NCBI RefSeq assembly: GCF_020379485.1
Contig: NC_063437.1
Coordinates: forward strand, 20,795,726 to 20,859,725
Origin: Brassica napus
Lineage: Eukaryota; Streptophyta; Magnoliopsida; Brassicales; Brassicaceae
Direction: 5' to 3'
DNA length: 64,000 nt
This document shows, in pieces, positions 23,491 to 34,751 of the stretch. The first letter of the stretch is position 1, and every line of letters starts with the position of its first letter. A model generated the notes under the pieces. The model was not told where the DNA came from, made no database searches, and saw only the letters and a list, made by a program, of their open reading frames with translations. The position numbers and the translations under genes are program-made.

Positions 23491-23916
23491 AAATATGCAA
23501 TGAAGAAAGAAATGTAAGATGTTTAGAAGAAAATTTATGTTCCAATATATAAGATGTTTTCATATTTTATGTAGTTTTAACTTTATCAAAATATATGTAA
23601 CCAATTAAATTTACTAGTTGTATTTTGTAATTGGTTGAATGGTTTTAATTTATAATTTTAATAATACTTTTTAGATAAAAAGTAATTTTCTTAATAAACA
23701 TGTCTTATCTAAAATATCTTATATTGACTATGGACCAAAATTTATGAAGGCTCGATTTTGTGTGGTCGATGTGACTATTTTGGTTTAGTTTCGGTTCGGT
23801 TGTTTAGTTTCAGGTTTTTTTCCCACGCCTAGAAAAGACAAATATACCTCAGAACAATATATTTTTGTTACCACGAGATATGATAATTTATCTCAAGTAT
23901 TTCGTATCTATAAGCA

Positions 23917-24075
23917 GGGGGCGTGGCCAAGAAGCGTACATCGAAACTCATTGCCCACGGATACAGAAAAACGGTTTCAACATCAGAAGAAAAAACTGCA
24001 AAATCCAATCCAATCCAATTTATCGTAATCGATTAGTTAACATGTTGGTTAACCGTATTTTGAAACACGAATAGT
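23917..24075 (+). pseudogene. Plastid DNA mosaic containing an rps7 fragment
   Basis: Positions about 24000-24072 read IYRNRLVNMLVNRILKH in frame, the start of plastid ribosomal protein S7; preceding bases also fit plastid rps7 (gaagaaaaaactgcaaaatcc). It ends at a stop after about 30 codons, so it is a fragment. Upstream gggggcgtggccaag (23919-23933) matches the 5' part of an organelle tRNA-Gln(UUG). Adjacent GC-richer DNA to about 24240 has unlike composition from its surroundings and may be more organelle-derived pieces, which I could not name. No function is expected. Confidence 0.75.
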
Positions 24076-24737
24076 ACGATCTTGGACTGGCCCCCTTCGC
24101 ATGACCTACGAAGGCTACTTGAGCTCATTCTCACATTTCTACCCAATGTTAAATGCAAAGGCGCATAATAAATCGATAAAAAAAAACAGATTCTTGAACC
24201 CCCTTTAACGCTCAGACTATAGTTTCTTCTTAAGAGATTACAGAACTAAGTGTCAGTCTTTCATTGATAAATTCTTTTAAAAATTTTAAATTTTAATTAC
24301 ATAAATATTTTTTCCTTAAATATTGATACTTGCATAGGTACTCAGTTAAAGAAACTCACTACTAATAATGATGTTCTAATAACTTTTAGTTCAGACACTT
24401 ATTGTGGACACATTTTCGTATTTTAAATAATTGACTGTGGACCAAAATTTATGAAGGTTCAATTTTGTGTGGTTGATGTGAAATGTACCATAAATACTTC
24501 GTTATTATTTAAACAGTTTGGTGCCTCTATCGATTTGGGACCAGTGAACCATTAATATCATAATCAATCTCTTGAAATTGTTGCATATTTCTCATGAGTT
24601 ATAAATACTTTGTTATTGATGACTTACTTACTCATGCTGAATGAGCAAAAAGAGGAGAATACTTCATCAGTTTCTGTTTATTTGATGTTTTTAAAAGTTG
24701 TTGCAAATAAATGATACTCTTGCTATTTTAAATAATA

Positions 24738-25722
24738 CTAGATTTCCACCTGCACGGTTGTGCGGATATATATTTTCACATATATATATATATATATTAA
24801 TGGTGTTTAACGTCTGTGATCAATTACATAATACAAAAAAAAATTGATAAATTTTTTATCAAAAAGTGAAATTAAATTGGGAAAATTACATGTTTACCAC
24901 TTTCATGGTACCACTTTTCTTTTTTACCACCACTAATGAGACATTTTCAAAAATACATTCTTCATTAAGTGGCAAAAGACTCTTCTGCCCTTGTTATTTA
25001 TATATATAATAAATCATTATTTAAATAAATAAAAATAAAAAAATAAAAAAATAAAATTTATGTTTTCGAATTATAATTTTTCAAATTCGAACTTTTTTAT
25101 AAAATTTTTTTTTGAATTTTTGTTTTTTGAAATTTTTTATTTTTTTCAAATTTCTTTTTTAAAAACGAAAATTATGTTTGAAACTATTTTTTAAAATTTT
25201 TTATATATTTTTTTAAGTATTTATATATTTATTAGAATCATAAATTTCACATTCCAAAAACCCTACCTCATCCCTCAACTCTAAACCCTAAGTCTAGATT
25301 AGTTAGCCCTAAGAGTATAATTGTATTTTACCCATTAAAAATGGGGAAAGTGAGGATAAAAGTGGTTAGTGTAAACATGAAAAATGGTACTAGGAATGTG
25401 GTATTTGTGGCAATTTTCCAATTAAATAGTATTTACAAAATTTATAAATACAAAAAGGAAACTAATGACTTTGGGATTAAAAATCTATAATTTTTAAACA
25501 AATTGCATAAAATTTTGAATAGCTTTTTAGTAAATAAAAAATTTATAATTATAATATTTCAAAATTATTAAAATATTTTAATATTTCTATTATTATATTA
25601 TTTGAATATATTTACTTTAATGATGATGTATGAATATTCTCATATTTTAAAATGTTTACCAATGTGTTGTGCCAACCAACCCTATTTAATAAAAAGAAAT
25701 AAAATTTTAAAAGAAATAGTGA
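24738..25722 (-). mobile_element. Probable Helitron; 3' end clear, 5' end tentative
   Basis: The complement of ctagatttccacctgcacggttgtgcgg at 24738-24765 gives a GC-rich hairpin followed by CTAG and host T, a typical Helitron 3' terminus on the minus strand. A possible 5' end is the A|TCACTATTTC at 25722, giving a 985-bp element, but this is not confirmed. A TIR element (24878-25420) is nested within. Confidence 0.5.
24878..25420. mobile_element. TIR element (MULE-like MITE), 543 bp
   Basis: Long imperfect inverted repeats: tgggaaaattac...gtaccac at the left against the complement tggaaaattgccacaaatac...gtaccatt at the right. The 7-mer attaaat flanks both sides (24871-24877, 25421-25427). 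The inside is AT-rich and non-coding. MULE-derived MITEs in Brassicaceae have similar ends, but their usual target duplication is about 9 bp, so class is uncertain. Confidence 0.72.
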
Positions 25723-25740
25723 TATTAAAGTGAAGTGTGG

Positions 25741-25750
25741 CTATATATAG
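25741..25750 (+). promoter_or_regulatory. TATA box of the WSD gene
   Basis: The sequence ctatatatag lies 34-43 bases upstream of the WSD start codon, which would leave a very short 5' leader. Confidence 0.5.
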
Positions 25751-25783
25751 ACAAGGTTACAACCAAAGAATGAAAGAATTAGT

Positions 25784-28461
25784 ATGAAGAAAGGAAAATA
25801 CATGGCGAGTGAGGAGGAGGAGGAAAGAGGAACCGAGGAACCACTTAGTCCAGTTTCCCGGCTACTCAGTTCACCTGAACTATGTGCCGTCATTGTGGTA
25901 ACACTAGGGTTGAAAACTAGATGCAACATATCCTCAGTTGTTGCAGGCATCAAGGAGTCATTGATTAAGCTCCCTCGCTTCTCTTGTAAACTGGTAATCA
26001 TATATATATACCTACATACATCTTGTTATAGACAATAGGTAAAAATGGAATTTTCATTTACTAACGATGTGATTATAGATATAAACTAAAAAAATGAAAA
26101 TATCGTATGTCATGTTCTTTGATCTTATATTATTCCATTTCAGGACATGGATAGTAAAAATAAAAAGAAAGGAGAACCAGTTTGGGTTCCCGTCAGAATT
26201 CAAGTAGAAAGTCATGTAATTGTTCCAGATCTAGATCATGTCAACCTAGAAAATCCTGAGGATTTCATAGAAGATTATTGTTCTACCATAGCCAATACTT
26301 CAATGGACATGTCCATACCACCATGGGAGTTTCACGTGTTAAACCTAAAGACTTCAAATGCAGAATCTGTGGGTATAGTAAAATTTCATCATTCTTTGGG
26401 GGATGGAATGTCTCTTATGTCACTTTTACTCGCTTGTTCGCGAAAAACATCAGACCCCAACGCACTTCCTACTATTGCTGCTACAACAAAAAAACATCAA
26501 AAATCTAATGATAAGGGTTGGTGGTTTATTGGTAGCGGATTTTGGTATATGATAAGATTCATCTTCATCAATTTTGTTGAAGTGTTTAAATTTGTGCTTA
26601 CATTATGTTTCCTACGAGACACCAAAAGTGATCTTTCGAGTGAATTCATGGATGGAATTCAACCTAAGAAAGTTATCCATCGGATAATAAACTTTGATGA
26701 TGTCAAGTTGGTGAAGAACATAATGCAAATGGTACACTATATACTTCATAGTACTTCTTGTCATTTTCTTAATACTCCCTCTGTTTTTTTATGTAGGTAG
26801 TTTTAGGTGAATGCACAATTATTAAGAAAGATATTAATTTCTCCAAAAATAGCATTTGATATATAAATTAGGTGTAGTTAAACTAATCATAAATAAGTAT
26901 ATATATTATTTGATTGGTCACACTATACCCAATAAAATAAAAGTTACTTAAAATTATGAAAACTACTTATATTTTGAAACAAACAAATTTTACTTAAACT
27001 ACTTACAATAAAAAAACAGAGGGAGTATTAAACATCTATTGTTAGTTTCATTTTTGTTACAATAACAAATGTAAAATTCATGCTTTTTTGTAGAAGGTAA
27101 ATGATGTTCTTCTTGGAATGACACAAGCAGGTCTCTCAAGATATTTGAGTAGAAAATATGGTAAACTTTAGTTCTTCCTCTTTTCTTTAAATCAAATTTA
27201 CTTTTTCTAATAATATTATTACCATATGTAACAGTAGTCCCATTTTTCTGTTTTTCTTTTGAGAATTAATTATAGCATTTTAACCAATCATTGATAAATA
27301 CAGTTTAAATAGTTCTTTGATATTAAAAACACTTCATGTCAATGTTTATCATAAATATTTATTAATTTCAGATATTTGAAACTCTCAGTTTTTTGAGCCA
27401 AAATTTCAATATTTTAAAATTTATTCGCTATTTTAAAAGAAAATATATTGATTTAGAGAGAAAAAAAATGAATACTGAAAACATTATATTTGGCTACTAA
27501 AAAGTTTTTTGATTATATTCTGCGTGCGTGTGCGTGTGGTCTGAAGGTAGATATGATATTTGATATCTTTAGCAGATGAAGATACTACGACCGAGAAGAA
27601 AAAAGTCTTAGACAGAATTCATCTTCGTGGTACTGTAGCTGTAAACTTAAGACCATATACAAAAATCCAGGTGAAAAAACATTAGTATAAGTTAGAAAGG
27701 AATATTATTATACAACTAACTAAAATGTAAGACTATACAAATGTAGGATCTGGACAATGTGATGACGAAAGGTGCAAAGTGTACATGGGGAAACTTTGTA
27801 GGTCTCGTTATATTTCCTCTGTGGATAAGATCAGAAGATGATCCGTTAGAATATGTCCGACAAGCCAAAGCTACTATGGATAAGAAAAAACTTTCTTTAG
27901 AAGCATTTAACTTTTACGGAGTCATCAAACTCAATATGAAGTTTTTTGGAGAAAAGGTGAAGTATATATGATTGTATAACTATTTTACTCATATATAAAT
28001 AATTGTTTGATTATAAGATACATATATAACAGGTAGTACAAGCTATTTCAAAGAGGTTATTCGATCATACAACATTGACATATTCAAATATGATGGGTCC
28101 AGATGAAGAAATAAGTATATTTGACCAACCAATATCTTACCTCGCAGCAAGTGCATTAACAGGATCTCAAGTAAGTATAGCTATACTATATAATCATGCC
28201 CTACTTTTATATCACTTTGTTGTTACATAAACTATAAGAAACTTTTGATGAAACTATATAGTTAATAGATGTTTATGTGTTTGTTTTTTTTTATTGGACA
28301 AGGTTCTCAATATCCATTTTGTAAGTTATGTAAACAAGCTTACTATCAGTTTAGCGGTCGATGCAACTGTGATTCCAGATCCTCACCGACTATGTGATGA
28401 TTTGGTAGAATCTCTCAACATCATCAAATCTACTGCTTTAGAGAAATTTAGGATCTCATAA
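25784..28461 (+). CDS. Wax ester synthase/diacylglycerol acyltransferase (WSD family)
   Basis: Seven GT-AG exons join in phase: 25784-25993, 26144-26731, 27094-27160, 27573-27670, 27747-27956, 28033-28170 and 28303-28461, giving 489 residues, the usual WSD length. The catalytic motif HHSLGDG lies at about residues 152-158. The N-terminal LSPVSRLLSSPELCAVIV and PRFSCKL segments and the C-terminal NMMGP...SYLAASALTGSQ and LNIHFVSYVNKLTISLAVDA stretches fit the WSD C-terminal domain. Hydrophobic residues around 196-215 could be a membrane segment. The enzyme class joins fatty acyl-CoA to a fatty alcohol (wax ester) or diacylglycerol in the ER, often for cuticular wax. The methionine at residue 7 (25802) is an alternative start. 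It lies on the plus strand between DEFL loci on the minus strand; I know of no WSD at the matching Arabidopsis position, so it was probably inserted. The gene appears intact; an upstream Helitron/MITE cluster lies within 60 bp of its start. Confidence 0.9.
26775..27025. mobile_element. Stowaway-like MITE in WSD intron 2, 251 bp
   Basis: Perfect terminal inverted repeats ctccctctgttttttta / taaaaaaacagagggag with TA on each side (26773-26774, 27026-27027). It lies wholly inside intron 2 of the WSD gene, so the coding sequence is unaffected. Confidence 0.92.
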
Positions 28462-30013
28462 AAGAAAAGCTTGAGATAAGTATCTTTTTTTTGAAAGAAA
28501 AAGCTTGAGATAAGTATCACTGATGTATTTGAGTCTATCTGTCAACTGTAAAAGTGAAGTTTTATGTTTGAAAAGAGGAAACTAAAATGTTATTATGATT
28601 CTCTTCATATTCTTAATTTCTTTTTGTACACTTCGAAATATTCCAAAGTGATTTATTAATTAATGTTTTGAAACGCTATCAAATAAAAACTTGATAAGTA
28701 TGTAACAAGATAAACACATTTAAACAGTGGCAATTGTGGCAGATGTATTATATAGTGAGCCGAAAGTATGAAACCATTTTGATAAGGATGAAAAAAATCC
28801 AAGAACTGCCGAGAGAACTTCAAAAAGAATGTTGTAAATACAATTAGTGAAATTCTAATATTAAGACCTAGACGGAAGATCAAATAGTGATGTAAGAAAA
28901 AAATTGTGATTATAAAATTTGATTCCATCTAGAAAGTTAATCTGCAAACCCAACACATGGTTAAGATAGACTAATCCATTTTTAAAGCTTTTTAAATAAG
29001 TACTAAGCTTAAGACACATATTGGAAATTGTGTAATGACTATTCCATATGTTTCAAAATGATTTACTATATTTAAAAAAATAACACAATAAAAAATTAAA
29101 AATATTTTAAATTTGGATTATAAATATATTATTTTGTGATAATGTGTTTTCATCATTTTAAACTATTAAAATTTAATAAATACAATTATTTTTTAAAAAT
29201 TACAGTTTATCATTACTATCTAATAAAATGTATGGAATATATAAATAAATGTATTTCTAAAAATAATTTCCCCAAAAACATGTATGATACAGTAGAGTAT
29301 TAATTTGCTAAATTTTTGGATATTTTTTTTTACTGAACCTACCTGAATAACTAAGAATTCAAATGATTAAGGGGGTGTTAGTGGAAGTAAGATTAATATA
29401 GAGTTTGTTGATTTTAAAAATTGAGAGATTTGTTAAATTTGGAAAGAGTTGTAGAGAGTTTTGTATATTGTGAAATTCTATGAAAATACATTGATATAAT
29501 GATTCTAAGAATCTAAGGTATATAAGTAGTATTCTCAAAATCTTGTGTTATGAGTTAAATGGTGAAGAATACAACTCCCAATAACACCAAATTTAATAGA
29601 TTTAAAGAATCATTAAAATCTAGACTTTTTGAATAACAAAAGATTGTGTATAGAATTACTAAATCATGAAACCAATAACACTAGATTTTAATGAGAATGT
29701 GAGAATGTGTAAACCAATAACACTAGATTCTATAAATTCTAACAATCATCATAAATCTATATGCAGCACTCGTTTGAGATTTGTTTTTTTTTCTTTCACC
29801 CCTCAAATATTTGTTTCTCTCTCTTTAGCCCTAATTAATTCATTTTCTGTTATTCAAAACAAGCCCCAGTCAATTTCTAAAATATCAATTTATGCCACCT
29901 CTTTCTCTCTTCGCCGAAGATCCTTTCTGATCGTCAAAATTCTCAGTAAGCAAAAAAATTCTGGATTTTAATTTTCTCGACCAATTCAGCTTTACAGTAA
30001 CGATCTCTCTGAA
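28462..30013. other. WSD 3' flank and upstream region of the truncated FRF copy
   Basis: From about 28945 to 30013 the sequence is an imperfect duplicate of 33008-33740, the upstream region of the intact FRF gene. Within it, about 29370-29745 is extra relative to that copy and is treated as an insertion. No further gene was seen. Confidence 0.65.
29370..29745. mobile_element. MITE-like insertion upstream of the FRF pseudogene
   Basis: Absent from the paralogous region near 33430. It starts gggggtgttagtgg and contains ccaataacac three times (about 29580, 29672, 29714), the complement of a common MITE terminus. More than one element, or an internally duplicated one, may be involved, and the limits are approximate. 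Confidence 0.5.
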
Positions 30014-30282
30014 TTGATGGCAGTGGAATTTGAATCCGAGGATGCGGCCAAGATGTTCTACGACGATTACTCTAGAAGTTTAGGGTTTGTGATGCGTGTA
30101 ATGTCTTGTCGGAGATCCGAGAGAGATGGCAGAATCCTTGCCCGGAGATTCGGTTGTAATAAAGAAGGTCGATGTGTTAGTGTCCGTGGCAAGTCTGGTT
30201 CTGTCAGGAAACCAAGACAGAGCACGAGAGGAGGACTTGTAAGGCTATGTGATTCATGTTAAGTACGACCGGTCTGGTAACA
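30014..30282 (+). pseudogene. Truncated 5' copy of the FRF (FAR1-domain) gene
   Basis: Codons match residues about 1-96 of the intact FRF gene at 33741, with a short N-terminal deletion (MAVEFESE against MAVEPREGTEFESE). A frame change at about 30229 (gaggaggactt against gagaaggtt) leads to a stop at 30262. Homology ends abruptly at about 30282 after gaccggtctggtaa, where the DEFL A4 unit begins. No second exon is present. Confidence 0.88.
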
Positions 30283-30463
30283 TACTAATTTCAAAATGTT
30301 ATGATTCTTTTTGCCATATAGTTTTAATTTTCTACATTTAAAATGAATATTACCCAACTTTAAACAAACTTTCAATCTGGTAAATATTGTTTATTTTGTT
30401 CTAGATCTTCTGTTATAGATATTTAAAAACATATGCTAAGATGATTTCATCTTAGACATGTAC

Positions 30464-30812
30464 TTAAAAAATACAACAACATTTTCTATTAACACAATGT
30501 CCGGGCTTGTTTTTACCTCTCATACACATTTGGTTACATAGTGCGTCCGGAGTGGAATATCGTCGCACTACCCAAGTACACGGTGACATGGAGCTGATGC
30601 AAATCTCTGACTTAATTTCTCCATAACCTATTATAGGAATTCAAATAATTAAATCAAAATGTATATTAATTAATCAAAATTTTCAACATTGAGTTTAAAT
30701 ATAAACCATTATCCGGAGTAACAGCGCTACCTGTAGTAAGACAATGAACAGAAGATACGATAAAAATGATGGTAAAAACAAATGTGATTAAAGTTTTTTT
30801 TGTGATAGCCAT
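30464..30812 (-). CDS. Defensin-like (DEFL) secreted peptide, copy A4 (divergent)
   Basis: Exons 30707-30812 and 30464-30627 join in phase 1 to give 89 residues. The signal peptide starts MAITKKTLITFVF, close to the other copies. The mature domain is much changed: EIC, SPC, ALC, NQMC, PGHC and CCC, i.e. C-X6-C-X13-C-X3-C-X9-C-X4-CCC, with a longer and more basic loop (TWVVRRYSTPD) between C2 and C3. The framework cysteines are complete, so it looks functional. It directly abuts the broken FRF copy. Confidence 0.85.
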
Positions 30813-30877
30813 TTTTGATCTCTAAATATTTGGATTGTGTTTCAAATATTCTTTTTAACTTTTTATGATTTGTCTTC

Positions 30878-30918
30878 ACACATTCTGATTATATATATAA
30901 AAACAAACATACATTTTG
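30878..30918 (-). promoter_or_regulatory. TATA-containing promoter block of DEFL A4
   Basis: Complement of attatatatataaaaacaaac at about 30889-30908, 77-97 bases upstream of the start codon, with the same flanking cacattctga block as other copies. Confidence 0.55.
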
Positions 30919-32440
30919 AGAAGTATTTAATTAATCAAATATAAAAATACTATTTATTTTTATTTTCAAAATTTTATTTAATCAACAGAAAATACAAATA
31001 ATCTCTTATATATTAATTGAGAATCATCTTTTAAGTTATAACATTAATTACAATGCTTATGTGTCAAAGAGTGTAACACTCATTAGTCATCTCTTATATA
31101 TTAGTAACTATATTTTAACACTCATTATGTTGTGAAAATCTAATGTTGTGTTAATAATGTTAAAATGTGTAGACCCGTTTAAGCTTATTACTCTTTATAT
31201 CCATTTAATTTAAAATTGTCTAGTTAGTCATGTAATTATTTTATTAACTCATTTATACCCGTTTAGACTCATTTAAAGTATTTTAAATAAAATTTCCAAA
31301 ATTATTTTAAATTTTTTTTGACGTTTATGTTAGGTAATTGTGGATTTTAAGCTTTATATAAATTTAATATGTTCAAATAAGTTTATGGTGTTTAAAAAAA
31401 GTTTGTTACAATTTTCTTACATTTCAGAATCACATGACGTATTTTTATTTTATTCAAATAACATATATTGATCATTTAATTTACAGTTGTTTCTATGATT
31501 TAAAAATAAAATAAAATGGAAGCTGTTATAATCATATGGTAATATTATTGAGTTCCATTTTACATTATTTCCTTTGTTATTATTGTTATGTAAGTTAAAT
31601 CATGGCCAAATAATAAAATCTAAGCATTTGGTATATGATTCCACATTTGTCAAAAAGATATTAATGGCCGTCAGAGTTTTATAACTAATAGAAATAGTAA
31701 CTAACGAAAATCAATAGAGATAAGAACATTTATAATATTAATCCTTTTTTCAGGTGGATGGTACATTAATTGTATGGTCCAGATTTGTTGGTATATTTGA
31801 TATAAATATTAGGTACGTATTAGACTATTAGTAGGCGAAGGTAAGTAGTTTAGATGGTCATTTTATTTTCTTAATAACTAAAAAAAGAAATCAAAGTTGT
31901 TAACCATAAATTATTTCAAAATTAATTGCAGAATCCTAGTTGAGATTCTACTTTAATAGTATATAGATTGAGAAACATCTTTTGAGTTGTAACATTAAAT
32001 ACAATGCATATGTGTGATATAATGTTCTTAATTGTCACAATATATATATATATATAATAAAGTGGACCACTCATTAATTAAATGTTCAAAAAAAATCTAC
32101 TTCATCTTTACTTAAATAAAAGTCATATATATAATCATTTAATGTGATTTTCAATAAATATGACAATTAATGATATTAAGTAATAAATATTTGATAACAA
32201 TTTGTAAATTTTTTATCAATTTTTTAATTTATATTATTAAATAAATTAAATAATTACATTAATTATATAATAAAATTAGTTTTGTATATGTATATTTTGA
32301 ATTTTAACGGTTAAAAATTACTAAATATTAAAAATTTCACAAGAAAATTATTGTGATCAATAGTTTTTATGAAATAAATAAACTTTATCAGATTGATCAC
32401 AATAATTTTAATGTGTAACTTATAATAGTTTAGTAATTTT
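30919..32440. other. AT-rich intergenic DNA of a DEFL duplication unit
   Basis: Parts (30975-31075 and 31960-32370) match the flanks of A1 and A3. The middle (about 31100-31950) is unique in this window. No gene, RNA or complete transposon end was recognised. Confidence 0.5.
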
Positions 32441-32449
32441 CGCATACTT

Positions 32450-32736
32450 ATCTTTTACAAAGATATTTGTATTTAGCAACTATTCATACAGCCCTGAGAG
32501 GTTGAAGCATATTGGCCAAATTTATTCCAAAACCTATTTATATTAATAAAAAATATTTAAATCAATATATATACTAATTAACCAAAAAGGAAAAAATTGT
32601 TTCTATCGTTAAAAAGTGGGATATGTAATTATACTGATATCAAGAGTATTAGGCTATTAGCGGTAGATGTAATATAAAAATGGACAGAAGATACAATGAA
32701 TAGAATAGTCAAAACAAATGTGATTACAGTTTTCAT
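32450..32736 (-). pseudogene. B-type DEFL pseudogene, copy B3
   Basis: Exon 1 still reads a signal peptide from ATG at 32736 (MKTVITFVLTILFIVSS), although the Cys at its end is replaced. Exon 2 (about 32450-32540) has a one-base frame change before the first cysteine and lacks the central cysteine-bearing segment, with an early stop. It cannot encode a DEFL domain. Confidence 0.8.
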
Positions 32737-33007
32737 TATCCATCTTTAAGATCTACATATTCTGAAACTTCTTAAATTTTCTCTTTAAATTCTTATGATT
32801 TTTTTTTGCATAATATATCTGATTATATATATATATATACACTATATAATAGCACAAACATACATTTTAAAAAGGTGGAGTGTTTTCTTAGTCAAAGAAT
32901 AAGAATATAATATTTCATTTGATCTCCGTATAAAAAATTATAACACTTTGACCGTCCATGGGCAATGGACCACCCATGCCCCGCTCTTTTGTATCACTGA
33001 TGTATTT

Positions 33008-33740
33008 TTAGATTAACACATGATTTAGATAGAGTAATCCCTTTTTAAAGCTTTTAAAATATGTACAAAGCTTAAGAGACATATTGAAAATTGTGTAATA
33101 ACTATTCCATATGTTTCAAAATGATTTACTATATTTTTTTAAAAATAAGACAATAAAAATTAAAAATATCTTAAATTTGGATTATAAATATATTATTTTG
33201 TGATAATGTGTTTTCATCATTTTAAACTATTAAAATTTTAATAAATACAATTTTTTTTTTAAATACGATTTATCATTATTGTCTAAAAAATGTATTGAAG
33301 ATATAAATAAATGTATTTCTAAAAATAATTTCCCCAAAAACATGTATGATACAGTAGAGTATTAATTTGCTAAATTTTTGGGTGAATTTTTTTTACTGAA
33401 CCTACCTGAATAACTAAGAATTCAAATGATTTAACATTATAAATTTTTGATCCATATGCAGCACTAACTCGTTTGAGATTTGTTTTGTTTTCCTTTCACC
33501 CCTCAAATATTTGTTTCTTTCTCTTCAGCCCCTAATTAATTTATTTTCTGTTATTCAAAACAAGCCCCACTCAATTTCTAAAATATCAATTTAGGTCACC
33601 TCTCTCTCTCGCCGAAGATCCTTTCTGATCGTCAAAATCCAGTAAGCAAAAAAATTCTCAGCTTTCATCAATTCGATTGCTTTCCCTCTCTGGGTTTCAA
33701 TTTTCTCGACCAATTCAGCTTTACAGTAACGATTGATTCG
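33008..33740 (+). promoter_or_regulatory. Upstream region and probable 5' leader of FRF
   Basis: It is duplicated at 28945-30013. It has pyrimidine-rich leader sequence (33480-33700), and a possible leader splice donor cagtaagc near 33639. No coding sequence. Confidence 0.5.
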
Positions 33741-34397
33741 ATGGCAGTGGAGCCTCGTGAAGGCACTGAGTTTGAATCCGAGGAAGCGGCCAAGATGTTC
33801 TACGACGATTACTCTAGAAGTTTAGGGTTCGTGATGCGTGTGATGTCTTGTCGGAGATCCGAGAGAGACGGAAGAATCCTTGCCCGGAGATTCGGCTGTA
33901 ATAAAGAAGGTCGATGTGTTAGTGTTCGTGGCAAGTCTGGTTCTGTCAGGAAACCAAGACAGAGCACGAGAGAAGGTTGTAAGGCCATGGTTCATGTCAA
34001 GTACGACCGGTCTGGTAAATGGGTCGTAACCAAGTTCGTTAAAGAACATAACCATCCGCTTGTCGTAGAACCACGACAGGCGCGTCAGAGTTTGGTGAGT
34101 TTGAGTTCAGTTAAAGTAGTTATGTACTTTTGTGTGTTGTTAAGCACAAAATGTGTGTAGGATGAGAAGGACAAGAGGATTCAAGAGTTGACGATAGAGC
34201 TGAGGAACAAGAAGCGGTTATGCGCAGCGTATAAGGAGCAGCTAGATGCGTTTGCGAAGATCGTTGAGGAATATAGTAATCGGATGTCGAAGAGAGTTGA
34301 GAGTGTGGTTGAGAATTTGAAGGAGTTTGAAGAAATAGAGTTCGAGCTGTTGCGTAGTAAACAAGATGCTATTTATAAGCCAGCTTTAAATGTGTGA
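33741..34397 (+). CDS. FAR1-domain protein without transposase domain (FRF family, At2g43280-like)
   Basis: Two exons (33741-34094, 34161-34397) with a GT-AG phase-0 intron give 196 residues. Residues about 10-110 are the FAR1 DNA-binding domain, a WRKY-GCM1-type zinc finger: FGCNKEGRC, EGCKAMVHVKYD, and KFVKEHNHPLV with the C...C...HNH pattern. The second exon encodes a Lys/Glu-rich coiled coil (about 119-190). The MULE transposase and SWIM domains of full FHY3/FAR1 proteins are absent, as in the short FRF group. FHY3/FAR1 factors derive from Mutator-like transposases and act in phytochrome A signalling; FRF proteins are thought to compete at the same promoter sites. Nuclear location expected. 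A broken 5' copy and a detached 3' UTR copy lie at 30.0 and 36.36 kb. Confidence 0.92.
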
Positions 34398-34751
34398 TGC
34401 TTTGTATATTCTAGATGTAATCTAGATGTTATTGAATCTTAGTTTATGGAATGTAATGTGAGAAACTGTGTAACTATATATGTTTAATGTAATATTACCA
34501 TTTCTTAAAAATATTTGTCTTTGGTTTTTGTTTATGGTCATTGCAATGGTGTGAGCTCTCTATTGCTGGAAGAATGGTTTTATAGCCATGTGTATGAGAG
34601 GAAAATATTTGAAAATAATTAAAATTTAAAACAATACATTATTTCAGATATATGTTTAATGTAATTTTTTGGAAATAATTAACATATACTAATACTAGTT
34701 TCAATCTGATAAATTTATTTATTGTTTTAGTTTCACTCTGATAAGATGATT

